From positions 3,006,136-3,070,135 of the forward strand of contig CP129481.1 of assembly GCA_030583905.1 (NCBI GenBank): a stretch of 64,000 bases of DNA, written 5' to 3'. The notes beneath the pieces are model-generated. The model ran no database searches. It was not told where the DNA came from and saw only the letters and a list, made by a program, of their open reading frames with translations. Shown one piece after another: positions 45,441-53,403 of this stretch. How positions within the stretch are numbered: the stretch's first letter is position 1; each line of letters opens with the position of its first letter. This DNA is from Anaerolineales bacterium (lineage in GTDB: Bacteria > Chloroflexota > Anaerolineae > Anaerolineales > Villigracilaceae). Made by a program: the position numbers and the translations under genes.

Positions 45441-46235
45441 ATGAACACTTCAATCTACCAAGCCCTTTCAGAGATCGAAAAGAACTTTGGTTCAGCCGCC
45501 CTGTGCACCGTGACAAAAAGCGAAGGCTCCACGCCGAGGCATGTGGGCAGTAAAATGCTCGTTTACCCCGATGGGAAGTTCATCGGAACCGTCGGCGGCG
45601 GAGATCTGGAACACCGCGTGCTCGATGAAGCGTGGATGGCGATCAGTGACGGTAAGCCGCGCCATTTGCATTACAACATGGCTGACCCCTCGCGCGGCGA
45701 TCCCGGCGTGTGCGGAGGTCAGGTGGAGGTGTTTGTGGAACCGATCCTTCCTCCCCCGCTGCTGGTCGTCGTCGGCGCGGGGCACGTGGGCAAGGCAGTT
45801 GTCCATTTGGCGAAATGGCTGGGATTTCGCGTCGCTGTCAGCGATGACAGAGCCGAATTCTGCACGCCCGAAGCCACCCCCGGGGCTGATGCGTATTATC
45901 CGGTGACGATGGACAAACTTCCGGAGCAGATCACGATCGACAAGCGCACGTATCTCATCCTGACGACGCGCGGCTCCAGCGTGGATGCGGCGGGCATCAC
46001 GCCCCTGCTTGAGTCGTCCGCTGCGTACATCGGCGTGATCGGCTCACGGCGGCGCTGGGCAACAACAGTCAAGGCGCTGAAGGCAAAGGGCGTGGCGGAA
46101 GAGAAGATCGCGCGCGTCCATTCGCCGATCGGGCTGGAACTGCAAGCCGAAACGCCGGAGGAGATCGCGGTCAGCATCATGGCGGAAGTGCTGATGCTCA
46201 AGGACAAGGGGACCGGAAAGCTGATGAAAGGTTGA
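45441..46235 (+). CDS. XdhC/CoxI-family molybdenum-cofactor maturation protein
   Basis: A 264-residue protein with the XdhC pattern: SEGSTPRHVGSKMLV, the GTVGGGDLEHRVLDEA block, GVCGGQVEVFVE with the conserved cysteine, and a Rossmann VVVGAGHVGKAV domain. Family members bind or sulfurate Mo-cofactor before insertion into xanthine-dehydrogenase-type enzymes, fitting the upstream Mo/FeS gene. The start is uncertain; an in-frame ATG 33 bases earlier is equally unsupported by a ribosome site. Confidence 0.87.
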   Translation: MNTSIYQALSEIEKNFGSAALCTVTKSEGSTPRHVGSKMLVYPDGKFIGTVGGGDLEHRVLDEAWMAISDGKPRHLHYNMADPSRGDPGVCGGQVEVFVEPILPPPLLVVVGAGHVGKAVVHLAKWLGFRVAVSDDRAEFCTPEATPGADAYYPVTMDKLPEQITIDKRTYLILTTRGSSVDAAGITPLLESSAAYIGVIGSRRRWATTVKALKAKGVAEEKIARVHSPIGLELQAETPEEIAVSIMAEVLMLKDKGTGKLMKG

Positions 46236-46280
46236 AACTCTGGTACACTTTGACCATTACAATTCGAGAAGAAAAGAATC

Positions 46281-46697
46281 ATGAGTCAACGAAACATTTA
46301 TATTACCGAGTACGACCTGAAACGCCTGCGCGACCTGATCGCCGATGCGATGAGCACCGAGTACCGCAACAGCCCCTACCTGGAACAACTCAAGGAGGAG
46401 CTGAAGCGCGGACTGGTGGTCGCCCCGGCGGAGGTGCCGCCGGACGTCATTACGATGAACTCGCGCGCGCGCCTGCTGGACATGGAAGACGATGAAGAGA
46501 TGGAGTTCACCCTGGTGTTCCCGCAGGACGCTGCGCCCGCGGAAGGGAAGATCTCGATCCTTGCACCGATCGGCACCGCCATGCTGGGATACCGCGAAGG
46601 GGATATTTTCTCGTGGCAGGTTCCGGATGGGATGCGCAAGATCAAGGTCGTGAAGATCCTGTTCCAGCCGGAAGCCTCCGGGAATTTTGACCTGTAA
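46281..46697 (+). CDS. Rnk/GreA C-terminal-domain protein
   Basis: A 138-residue protein whose C-terminal half is the FKBP-like GreA/GreB C-domain (FTLVFPQDA, ISILAPIGTAMLGYREGDIFSWQVPDG), preceded by a short helical region, as in Rnk, the nucleoside diphosphate kinase regulator. Rnk-type proteins bind RNA polymerase near the secondary channel without the long Gre coiled coil. A bidirectional terminator follows 5 bases after the stop. Confidence 0.88.
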   Translation: MSQRNIYITEYDLKRLRDLIADAMSTEYRNSPYLEQLKEELKRGLVVAPAEVPPDVITMNSRARLLDMEDDEEMEFTLVFPQDAAPAEGKISILAPIGTAMLGYREGDIFSWQVPDGMRKIKVVKILFQPEASGNFDL

Positions 46698-46702
46698 TTT
46701 CC

Positions 46703-46731
46703 AAAAAACACAGTCGCTGACTGTGTTTTTT
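46703..46731 (+). terminator. Rho-independent terminator of the rnk-like gene
   Basis: ACACAGTC and GACTGTGT pair around a GCT loop; A-run before and T-run after make it usable in both directions. Confidence 0.9.
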
Positions 46732-46780
46732 ACTGCAACATTTTACGCCGGATTGCGTAAACAAATAGGATTAACGGTTC

Positions 46781-46809
46781 TTGTCCCTGCCTGTCAGTTG
46801 GACTATAAT
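46781..46809 (+). promoter_or_regulatory. Sigma-70-like promoter of the SPFH gene
   Basis: TTGTCC and TATAAT with exactly 17 bp between them, 32 bases before the SPFH start and right after a terminator. Confidence 0.75.
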
Positions 46810-46840
46810 CTAATTGTTATTCATCAAAAGGAGAATGAAC

Positions 46841-47899
46841 ATGGCTAGAATTTTTGATGTCATTGAATACGCCAATGAGATGTCCGATGAGATCGTGCGG
46901 CGCTTCCCCGACCAAAGCAGCATCGGGGATTTCCGCATCGGTTCACAGGTGATCGTACGCGAAAGCCAGTGGGCGGTGTTCTACCGCGACGGCAACGCGC
47001 TGGACGTGTTCGGTCCGGGACGCCACACCATCGCCACCGCGAACATCCCGCTGTTGATCGACCTGATCGGCAAGGCGTTCAATGACCGCACGCCCTTCCC
47101 CGCGGAAGTGTACTTCGTCTCACGCAAGGAATTTTCCAACAAAAAATGGGGCACGCCACAACCCATCATCGTCCGCAACCCGGGCATGGGACTGGGCGTG
47201 GCGCTGTTGCAGGGATTTGGAACCTACTCCTTCCAAGTGAAGGACCCGCAACAGTTCGTGACCCAGATCGTCGGCGTCCAGCACACCTTCCGCACCAGCG
47301 ATATCGAAGAACGCCTGCGCACCATGCTGCTCTCCAAACTGCAGGATGCGCTCGGCGAAACCGCGGCGAAGAATTCCGTGCCGGAGATGATCGGTCTGAC
47401 CGAGGAACTCGGCGCGGCAGTCCGCGCGAAGGCGGCGCCCGACTTCGAAGCCATCGGTCTCACGCTCAAAACCTTCTACATCGGCAATCTCAAGCCGAGT
47501 GAGAAATCCGCCCAGGAACTGCGCGACATGGGCATGCTCGACATGGCGACCTACACCCAACTGCAAGCCGCGGACGCGATGCGCGATGCGGCTCAGAACG
47601 AAGGCGGCGGAGCTGGTCTGACGGCTGGCATCGGCGCCGGGATGGGGATCGGCAACATCATGGGACAGGCGTTGCAGGGCGGCTATCAAGCTCCCCAGCA
47701 AGGCGGTCAATCGGGCGGAGGCGCGTCTGCCGCTGCCGGTATCCCCGATGTGATGACACCCTCGGAAGCCGCCGCGATCTTGAAGGTCTCCGAAGAGGAT
47801 GTGAAAGCCGCCATCGAAGCGGGCGACCTGAAAGCCAAGAAGCTCGGCAGTGCCTACCGCATCAGCAAGGCGGCGCTGGAAGAGTTTTTGAAGGGGTAG
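46841..47899 (+). CDS. SPFH-domain protein with C-terminal helix-turn-helix
   Basis: The first ~220 residues form an SPFH/band-7-like domain of the YdjI or virion-core-like type without a membrane helix. A glycine/glutamine-rich linker (about 245-300) leads to a 50-residue module, TPSEAAAILKVSEEDVKAAIEAG followed by YRISKAALEEFL, which matches MerR/excisionase-type helix-turn-helix domains. Many relatives carry a zinc ribbon there instead. AAGGAG lies 7 bases before the chosen ATG. It is a single-gene unit with its own promoter and terminator. Confidence 0.85.
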   Translation: MARIFDVIEYANEMSDEIVRRFPDQSSIGDFRIGSQVIVRESQWAVFYRDGNALDVFGPGRHTIATANIPLLIDLIGKAFNDRTPFPAEVYFVSRKEFSNKKWGTPQPIIVRNPGMGLGVALLQGFGTYSFQVKDPQQFVTQIVGVQHTFRTSDIEERLRTMLLSKLQDALGETAAKNSVPEMIGLTEELGAAVRAKAAPDFEAIGLTLKTFYIGNLKPSEKSAQELRDMGMLDMATYTQLQAADAMRDAAQNEGGGAGLTAGIGAGMGIGNIMGQALQGGYQAPQQGGQSGGGASAAAGIPDVMTPSEAAAILKVSEEDVKAAIEAGDLKAKKLGSAYRISKAALEEFLKG

Positions 47900-47920
47900 T
47901 TGTAACGGGTAACGACTAGC

Positions 47921-47954
47921 AAAAGAGACTTTCCGAATGGAAAGTCTCTTTTTT
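47921..47954. terminator. Bidirectional terminator between SPFH and nnr genes
   Basis: A 14-bp perfect stem (AAAAGAGACTTTCC with its complement) around a GAAT loop, with T-runs on both sides, lies between the convergent genes. Confidence 0.92.
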
Positions 47955-47979
47955 GTATTAATACAAAGGATCGTTTCTG

Positions 47980-49524
47980 TTATTCCAACCCGGCAATGAT
48001 CTCAGGGACGGCATCCAGCACATCACTTGCCAGCACGGAGGCGGTCGTGCCAATCGTTTCGGCGGCGAGCAGACCCGCCTGCGCATGGACGAACGCGCCT
48101 GCGATGGCGGCATTATAGGGAGCGAGTCCTTGTGCGAGCAGACCGGCGATCAAACCTGCCAGCACGTCGCCGGTACCGGCACGGGCGAGAGCGGGTGTGG
48201 CAACAGGAATAACCGTCGAGCGCCCGTCAGGCGAGGCGATGACGGTGAACGCGCCTTTCAACACAACGATATGCCCCCATTCCTGCGCGAATTTGACCGC
48301 CATCTCTTCGCGATTGGATTGGATCTCAAAGACGGGTAAGCCCGTCAGTGCGGACATTTCGCCGGGGTGCGGCGTCAGCACGGCAGGCGCGGATATTTTT
48401 TTATGCCAATCTTCGATTTCAGAAACGTGCCGTAATCCATCGGCATCGATGACCAACGGGAGTTTTATCGCGGGCAGTACCTGCGCGACGAATTCCGCGG
48501 TCGTCGGCATATCGCCAAGGCCGGGACCGATCAGGACTGCGGTGGCGCGTTCCAGGTTGCTCAAAAGGACCTCAACGGCGGCTTCGGAGATGAAACCATT
48601 CTGATGCGGGAGCGGGAGCCAGATGGCTTCGGGCAGGTGTCCTGCCAGCGCGGCGTGCAAGGGCTCGGGCACAGCCATGCTCACCAAACCGGCGCCGATG
48701 CGGTAGGCAGCTTTCCCAGCCAGCAGAGCCGCGCCTGTGTAGGGTGTAGAGCCAGCCACAACGAAAGCCGTACCAAACGTCCCTTTGTGCGAAGCGGGGG
48801 TTCGCTCCGGCAGCAGGTCTGCGACCATCTCCCAATCCGCAGCATCCGTTGTGAGCGCATTCCATGAATCCAAACCGTCAGGCAGACCGATCCCGACCAC
48901 ATCCAGTTCGCCCGCCAGTTCGAACGCGGGCAGTTTGAGCAAGCCCCGCTTGACCGCCGCCATCGTGAGCGTGAGATCGGCGGGGATGGTTTCACCGGCG
49001 GCTGCGCCCGTATCACAATCAACGCCGGAGGGACAATCGACGGCGACGACGAAGGGCGGCAAATCGGTTTCGGACAGGATGCGATTCGTTTCGGCAAGGA
49101 CGCGCGCCGCTTCTTCCTTAAGCGGGAGTTTGATCCCCGTCCCAAGCAGACCATCCAACAGGACGGCGGATGCGGTCAACCAGCCAGACAGGGACCCGCC
49201 CTCCGCATCCCCCGCCGCATGGACAAGTTCGCCGCCCGCTTCGAGGTAGCGCGTGACAAGTTCATCGGGTTTGCGGTTGACGAGACAGGCGTGCGTGCGC
49301 CAGCCCGCTTCCGCCAGCCATGTGAGCGCGACCAGCGCGTCGCCGCCGTTATTGCCCGAGCCGACGATGGCGGTGACCTCGTCCCAGCCGTTCGCCTGCC
49401 CCACGGCATGGACGATCTCGGCAAGTCCGCGCCCGGCGTTTTGCATCATTTGAGCATAGGACACGCCTTTGGAATCGGCTTCCTTTTCGATGGCTCGCAT
49501 TTGGGCGGTGGTGACAAGTTTCAT
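47980..49524 (-). CDS. nnr: Bifunctional NAD(P)HX epimerase/dehydratase
   Basis: Repairs hydrated NAD(P)H. Residues about 1-215 form the YjeF_N epimerase (VGSGNNGGDALV, DCPSGVDCDTG), and about 220-514 the ribokinase-fold carbohydrate-kinase-like dehydratase (IGPGLG, VIDADGL, LTPHPGEM, LKG, and the catalytic ARAGTGDVLAG). The 514-residue fusion is the normal bacterial form. The enzyme is cytosolic. The gene ends at the border shared with the SPFH gene and begins at the edge of the AT-rich island. Confidence 0.95.
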   Translation of the reverse strand: MKLVTTAQMRAIEKEADSKGVSYAQMMQNAGRGLAEIVHAVGQANGWDEVTAIVGSGNNGGDALVALTWLAEAGWRTHACLVNRKPDELVTRYLEAGGELVHAAGDAEGGSLSGWLTASAVLLDGLLGTGIKLPLKEEAARVLAETNRILSETDLPPFVVAVDCPSGVDCDTGAAAGETIPADLTLTMAAVKRGLLKLPAFELAGELDVVGIGLPDGLDSWNALTTDAADWEMVADLLPERTPASHKGTFGTAFVVAGSTPYTGAALLAGKAAYRIGAGLVSMAVPEPLHAALAGHLPEAIWLPLPHQNGFISEAAVEVLLSNLERATAVLIGPGLGDMPTTAEFVAQVLPAIKLPLVIDADGLRHVSEIEDWHKKISAPAVLTPHPGEMSALTGLPVFEIQSNREEMAVKFAQEWGHIVVLKGAFTVIASPDGRSTVIPVATPALARAGTGDVLAGLIAGLLAQGLAPYNAAIAGAFVHAQAGLLAAETIGTTASVLASDVLDAVPEIIAGLE

Positions 49525-49911
49525 GGGATTTGGCGGTTAGTCTAAATGGTCTGAGTAGTCTGGTGGTCTGAGTGGTCGAGGGAAGGGAAATGGAAAGTGG
49601 AAAGAGGTGGAAGTAGACGGTTGGCTGTGGGATGAGCAAAGGATGACCGTTCGATACAGGGGGAATATTGCTCGAGGCAAATTTGGGCTCGAAGCTGGTT
49701 GAGAAGTTCCTTGCTCTTGGAGGGTGTATCTGTTATCCTGTTTTGCATATTGACCTGTGGTTTTGGGAAGTTTATAATTTGCTTATCCAATTTTAACCTA
49801 TGACTGCCCAATGTCCTAATTGAATTAGGGCGTTAGTTGGAACTGACCGTCCATAAGCAGGTATACGGTGAACGACCATCTATACAATAGTTGGGCGCTA
49901 AAGTGATAACA
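49525..49911. other. Left border of the AT-rich island
   Basis: No gene is supported here. The first ~60 bases carry short repeats of GTCTGAGT and TGGTCTGA. Base composition changes from GC-rich to AT-rich near 49.7 kb. The last ~100 bases contain the first recombination-site-like repeat described separately. Confidence 0.5.
49806..49896 (+). repeat. attC-like site upstream of the HEPN-TIR gene
   Basis: About 90 bases run from GCCCAAT to GTTGGGC, near-inverted 7-mers as expected for the outer R boxes of an integron attC site (RYYYAAC and GTTRRRY). The inner part contains GCAGGTAT and GGTGAA, words shared with the repeat at 51.75-51.89 kb. The HEPN-TIR ATG follows 15 bases after the right box, as in gene cassettes. 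Confidence 0.45.
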
Positions 49912-50754
49912 ATGAAACCTGATAATCTAATTCCTTCCTTTGTAACTTCATTCGTAGAAGCAGACCGCATATTAAGCCGTCAGCGTGAAGAAAAGCCCAC
50001 AGATAAAATACAAGCGGCATCACTTCTATTTCGTTCTTATGAATTAATTTTGCTAGAATTGTTGGCAAGTGCTGAAATACCAATTGGTGATAGATGGTCT
50101 TTAGGGAAATTAAGCCAAGAAGTTTTTTCCAAAATTGATTTTCCACCTGAATTAAAAGAAGAATTAACAGAAGTTGTGCAACATCGTAATATGCTTGCAC
50201 ACGCCCATCCTGCTGTCTCTATTCCAGATTCTTTCCTTATCACTGATTTACATGCAATCCGCAAATTAGCTCTTTGGTATTTGCAGAATTACTATAAAGG
50301 ACCAAAGCTGAATGCACAAGCAGCAGGAATGTTGCTAAAGGGCGAGAATTTCACTTTACCAAAAGCAGTCTTTATATCCTATGCTAGAGAAGACCAATCT
50401 CAGGCAAACCATTTATATGATACCTTGATTAACCGTGGACATAAGCCGTGGATGGATAAACGAGATTTGATTGCTGGGCAAAACTGGGAAAGTGAAATCA
50501 GAAGAGCAATTGAAAAAGCAGATTTTTTTATCGCTTTAATGTCGAGTAAATCTGTAACAAAAAGAGGATTCGTTCAAAAGGAAATACGGTTTGCATTAGA
50601 TATATTGGGAGAAATACCACCAGGCAGAATATACTTTATACCTGCTCGTCTTGAAATCTGTGAAGTCCCTGATATTATTAAGCATCTTCATTGGGTAGAT
50701 CTTCAAAAAGATGAAGACTACTCTCAAATCTTACAAGCAATCGAACATGAATAG
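49912..50754 (+). CDS. HEPN-TIR fusion protein, candidate immunity effector
   Basis: The C-terminal half (about residues 150-280) is a TIR domain: KAVFISYAREDQ, WMDKRDLIAGQNWESEI with a possible catalytic Glu193, and FFIALMSSKSVTKRGFVQKEI. Many bacterial TIR domains cleave NAD or make signalling nucleotides in antiphage defence. The N-terminal half is helical and contains RNMLAH (Arg92 to His97), the R-x4-H form of HEPN ribonuclease motifs. There is no ribosome site. The gene is AT-rich compared with its surroundings and sits between cassette-like repeats, so it is probably acquired. Confidence 0.8.
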   Translation: MKPDNLIPSFVTSFVEADRILSRQREEKPTDKIQAASLLFRSYELILLELLASAEIPIGDRWSLGKLSQEVFSKIDFPPELKEELTEVVQHRNMLAHAHPAVSIPDSFLITDLHAIRKLALWYLQNYYKGPKLNAQAAGMLLKGENFTLPKAVFISYAREDQSQANHLYDTLINRGHKPWMDKRDLIAGQNWESEIRRAIEKADFFIALMSSKSVTKRGFVQKEIRFALDILGEIPPGRIYFIPARLEICEVPDIIKHLHWVDLQKDEDYSQILQAIEHE

Positions 50755-50772
50755 TACACATTGCTAATCAGC

Positions 50773-51188
50773 GCCCACCGATAAATAGGAGTGTCAAGGG
50801 TGGAAGGTCACGAAGTTGAAAAATGATCTCAATCTGAAAAACGGTTCTGAATGGAAACCATTTGGAGCTGTTTTTTGTCTCCGGTTGTCAGATGCCCCAC
50901 ATACAGACAGCCTTCACCGCACCCACCCTTTTCTCTCAGAGTGGGGTTGGTGCGGTCGAACGGGAAGACGGTCGCTGGTTACTCGATGTGTTGCAGTGCC
51001 AGGAGTGCGGGTGGTAGAATACGGTCGCTGGACGGCTTCGCCGGGGCAATCCCGTGAATATCACGCGGGGCGATATCCGCAAGGTGGTTGGGCAAGTCTC
51101 TTTTTCTGGCTGGAATTGGTTTCCCGTGAAGATCACGCGGGGTAGGGAAAGCTCTCGAAAAAACGGTTTTTCGACAGTCTCGTTGGGC
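50773..51188 (+). repeat. Composite repeat region after the HEPN-TIR gene
   Basis: Starts with GCCCACC 18 bases after the stop codon and contains two GTTGGGC ends (51087-51093 and 51182-51188). It holds two copies of a hairpin built on CCCGTGAA...TCACGCGGG (near 51050 and 51123), followed in the first by a GCGATATCCGCAAGG stretch. A further 8-bp palindrome (ACCGCACC/GGTGCGGT) lies near 50.91-50.96 kb. Reading frames across this GC-richer segment look non-coding. No gene is supported in this gap. Confidence 0.55.
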
Positions 51189-51218
51189 AGTTCCTTGCAA
51201 AATATGGTGGTTGACAAA

Positions 51219-51683
51219 ATGAATAATCAATTATCAAATACAAAACCGAAAATACGAGTGGTTCAAAAAGCAAAGTACATTGTTTTAATTCCCGAAATAG
51301 CCTGGTTGATATTCTCAATTTGGGCGATAAAAGAAATCGCATTTCCACAGTTTCTTGTTGAAGACTCAAATATGCCGCTAGCCACTTCAACTCTAGTGAG
51401 CGGCATCTATTTTGGCCTAATGGCATTATGGATAATTTGTGATATGGTTATGAAGAAAATACGTAAAGTGCCAATTTCAGTGGAGCAAAAAGCATTTTTA
51501 CCTTTCTTTTTTGGTGGTTTTTTATTAGGTGCAGAACATTATCTTGGATTTAGTGATTACATGACAATTGCAGGTCTTTTATTAATAGACATACTTCCTA
51601 TTGTTGCAATGATTAATTTATTACAAGGTAAATCTTTTGGTATTATCCAAATGTACCAGCGAGATGTCCAAATAGTAAAATAA
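51219..51683 (+). CDS. Small four-helix membrane protein of unknown function
   Basis: A 154-residue protein with four hydrophobic segments (around YIVLIPEIAWLIFSIWAI, LVSGIYFGLMALWIICDM, FLPFFFGGFLLGA and a TIAGLLLIDILPIVAM stretch). No enzymatic motif is visible. It begins about 30 bases after a GTTGGGC repeat end and is followed by the next repeat, so it looks like one cassette. The start could also be 15 bases earlier. Composition is clearly more AT-rich than the flanking chromosome. Confidence 0.7.
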   Translation: MNNQLSNTKPKIRVVQKAKYIVLIPEIAWLIFSIWAIKEIAFPQFLVEDSNMPLATSTLVSGIYFGLMALWIICDMVMKKIRKVPISVEQKAFLPFFFGGFLLGAEHYLGFSDYMTIAGLLLIDILPIVAMINLLQGKSFGIIQMYQRDVQIVK

Positions 51684-51750
51684 CGTTTGTCAAAATCCTT
51701 TCATATTTGCAAATCTGTTTACAACATAATTGTTGCCAAATCAAAAAACT

Positions 51751-51890
51751 GCCTACCGACGAACAGCAGTGTCAACCCCAAAGAGGCACTCCGCGCAGAT
51801 GCCTTTCGGCTGGACGGCTTCGCCGGGTCCGCGCACCGGGGCAGGTATCCCGTGAAAAGCACACGGGGCGATGTCCGCAAGGCGTTGGGC
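51751..51890 (+). repeat. attC-like repeat, best-preserved copy
   Basis: 140 bases from GCCTACC to GTTGGGC. It includes AGCAGTGTCAACCCCAAAGA, the palindromic GGACGGCTTCGCCGGGTCC, the hairpin CCCGTG/CACGGG and a GCGATGTCCGCAAGG block before the end box. The first 40 bases recur at 52.73 kb and the last 50 near 51.05 kb and 63.75 kb. No gene is seen between 51684 and 52013; the remaining bases after the repeat only hold the next gene's leader with AAGGTGGAG. Confidence 0.6.
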
Positions 51891-52013
51891 GCTCTCTGGA
51901 AGAATTTCATCTTCAACAAGAGAGTTTTTGAGTTTTTCTGAGAGGTTTGGAAAGGACACACCTGAGAGAATTACTGTCGATAACAATATTCAATCTTTTG
52001 AGAAGGTGGAGTC

Positions 52014-52364
52014 ATGAAAAATGAGTTGTTAACGTCGCTAGTAATTAGTATTTCTACTCAAATTCCTATTTTGCTCATTTGGATTGCTGGTATTTCACTT
52101 TCTGTTTATTTCCGCAAGCGAAACCCTAAGAAGTTCCTTCTCACATTGACGGCGTTCTTAGTTTTTCTTTTGGATACAATTGCAAATTCTGTTTTCTCGG
52201 CATGGATAATAACCAATTTTATTACGTCTGGCGAGCCATCTCCCCAAATGACACAAATGGCTGTTGGTTTTATATCTACACTAGGTTCGACTTTAGCTTG
52301 GGTTGTTTTATTTTTTGCAATCTTTAATCCAAAGTTCAATTCGGTTGAAGGAATTATCAAGTAA
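52014..52364 (+). CDS. Small membrane protein of unknown function
   Basis: A 116-residue protein with three to four hydrophobic helices and a basic patch (RKRNPKK) between the first two. AAGGTGGAG precedes the ATG by three bases of spacing, the best ribosome site in the island. It is followed after 26 bases by another small membrane protein, so the two may form one cassette or a pair. No motif is recognised. Confidence 0.7.
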   Translation: MKNELLTSLVISISTQIPILLIWIAGISLSVYFRKRNPKKFLLTLTAFLVFLLDTIANSVFSAWIITNFITSGEPSPQMTQMAVGFISTLGSTLAWVVLFFAIFNPKFNSVEGIIK

Positions 52365-52390
52365 AAAATTTCGTTAACTCGGAGTCTTCA

Positions 52391-52729
52391 ATGGAAAAAT
52401 CTTACAACACAGCATTTGTCATTTTTGGGTATACAATAATCGAAGTGGTTGCTTTATTGACATCACTCGTGGCAAGTTTTTTTACTTGGGCAATGGTGTT
52501 ATATCGTCCAAATGGAACCTCGCCAGGCGATGGCTTTGGTTTTCTAATCATCTTGATGATAGGCGTTCCAATCTGGATAACTACAGCCATTCTCAGTCCA
52601 ATAGGGGCACATATTCTTTTCAAAGAATCGATAGGAAGGATAAAACGTATCGCCTTCAGTTTTCTAACACCAGTTATTACCGCCGTGATTACATCCGCTA
52701 TCATAACTTTGTGGCTTGAATGGTCATAA
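52391..52729 (+). CDS. Small membrane protein of unknown function
   Basis: A 112-residue protein with three hydrophobic helices (IIEVVALLTSLVASFFTWAMV, FGFLIILMIGVPIWITTAIL and a C-terminal TPVITAVITSAIITLWL). It ends 4 bases before a GCCCACC repeat box, exactly as expected when a cassette gene abuts its recombination site. It is paired with the preceding small membrane protein. Function unknown. Confidence 0.7.
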   Translation: MEKSYNTAFVIFGYTIIEVVALLTSLVASFFTWAMVLYRPNGTSPGDGFGFLIILMIGVPIWITTAILSPIGAHILFKESIGRIKRIAFSFLTPVITAVITSAIITLWLEWS

Positions 52730-52733
52730 ACCT

Positions 52734-52800
52734 GCCCACCGATAAATAGCAGTGTCAACCCCAAAGAGGTGAGCGGCAAGACGCAGGTATGCGCGTGAAT
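52734..52800 (+). repeat. Truncated attC-like repeat at the right edge of the island
   Basis: GCCCACCGATAAATAGCAGT and the following GTCAACCCCAAAGAGGTG match the left part of the 51.75-kb copy and the start of the 50.77-kb copy. The right half with the GTTGGGC end is missing, and GC-rich core genes resume immediately, marking the island boundary. Confidence 0.6.
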
Positions 52801-52816
52801 GTTCAGGGTTTTTTAT

Positions 52817-53332
52817 ATGAAGATCGAAATACAACCCGCCTCGTTGGAAGACAAAACCATCCTGCGCAACCTGATGGAGTTGTATGCCTATGATTTCAGC
52901 GAGTTCGAGCAGTCTGATGTGGATGAGCACGGGCTGTTTGGGTACGAACGCCTTGACCACTACTGGACGGAAGCCGGGCGGTATCCATTCCTTGTGCGGG
53001 CACACGGCAGGCTGGCGGGCTTCGCACTGGTGAGAAACCTGGAGGAGTCCACTCCCGTTCATTCGATCGCGGAGTTTTTCATTCTTAGAAAATACCGCCG
53101 CCGGGGGGTGGGAAAAGCCGCCGCCCATCAGATCTTCGGAATGTTTCCGGGGCAATGGCGGGTGGCGCAGACAGAGGACAACCACCCAGCGCAAGCCTTT
53201 TGGCGCAAAGTCATTTCCGGGTACACACAGGGAAACTTCAAAGAGATCTGGTCGAACGATGATAAATGGAAGGGACCCATTCAAATATTCGGCACAGAGT
53301 CAGCTGCGATTTCGAAGCCCCCGATGACTTAA
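52817..53332 (+). CDS. GNAT-family N-acetyltransferase
   Basis: A 171-residue acetyl-CoA-dependent acetyltransferase. Motif A is clear: AEFFILRKYRRRGVGKAAAH with the RRxGxG-type pyrophosphate loop, followed by QWRVAQTEDNHPAQAFWRKV. The substrate is unknown. The chosen ATG lies after the truncated repeat; an in-frame ATG 18 bases earlier is less likely. It is probably not part of the island, judging from its GC-rich codons. Confidence 0.85.
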   Translation: MKIEIQPASLEDKTILRNLMELYAYDFSEFEQSDVDEHGLFGYERLDHYWTEAGRYPFLVRAHGRLAGFALVRNLEESTPVHSIAEFFILRKYRRRGVGKAAAHQIFGMFPGQWRVAQTEDNHPAQAFWRKVISGYTQGNFKEIWSNDDKWKGPIQIFGTESAAISKPPMT

Positions 53333-53348
53333 CATTACAAAAATCACC

Positions 53349-53396
53349 TTGACACCCAGCCGTTCACATCGTAAAATGCGATTAATCGGATTAATC
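53349..53396 (+). promoter_or_regulatory. Promoter and double-palindrome operator of the GntR/FCD gene
   Basis: TTGACA and TAAAAT are separated by exactly 17 bp. At the predicted transcription start lie two tandem copies of the 8-bp palindrome GATTAATC separated by one G (53380-53396), a natural binding site for a dimeric regulator. The gene starts 8 bases later, so autoregulation is likely, and the site may also control the downstream korAB genes. Confidence 0.72.
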
Positions 53397-53403
53397 AAGT
53401 TTT

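Noticed and set aside
50816..51145. Protein-coding gene in the repeat region
   Set aside because: The frame runs through palindromic repeats shared with non-coding positions elsewhere, and the translation is low-quality and without motifs.
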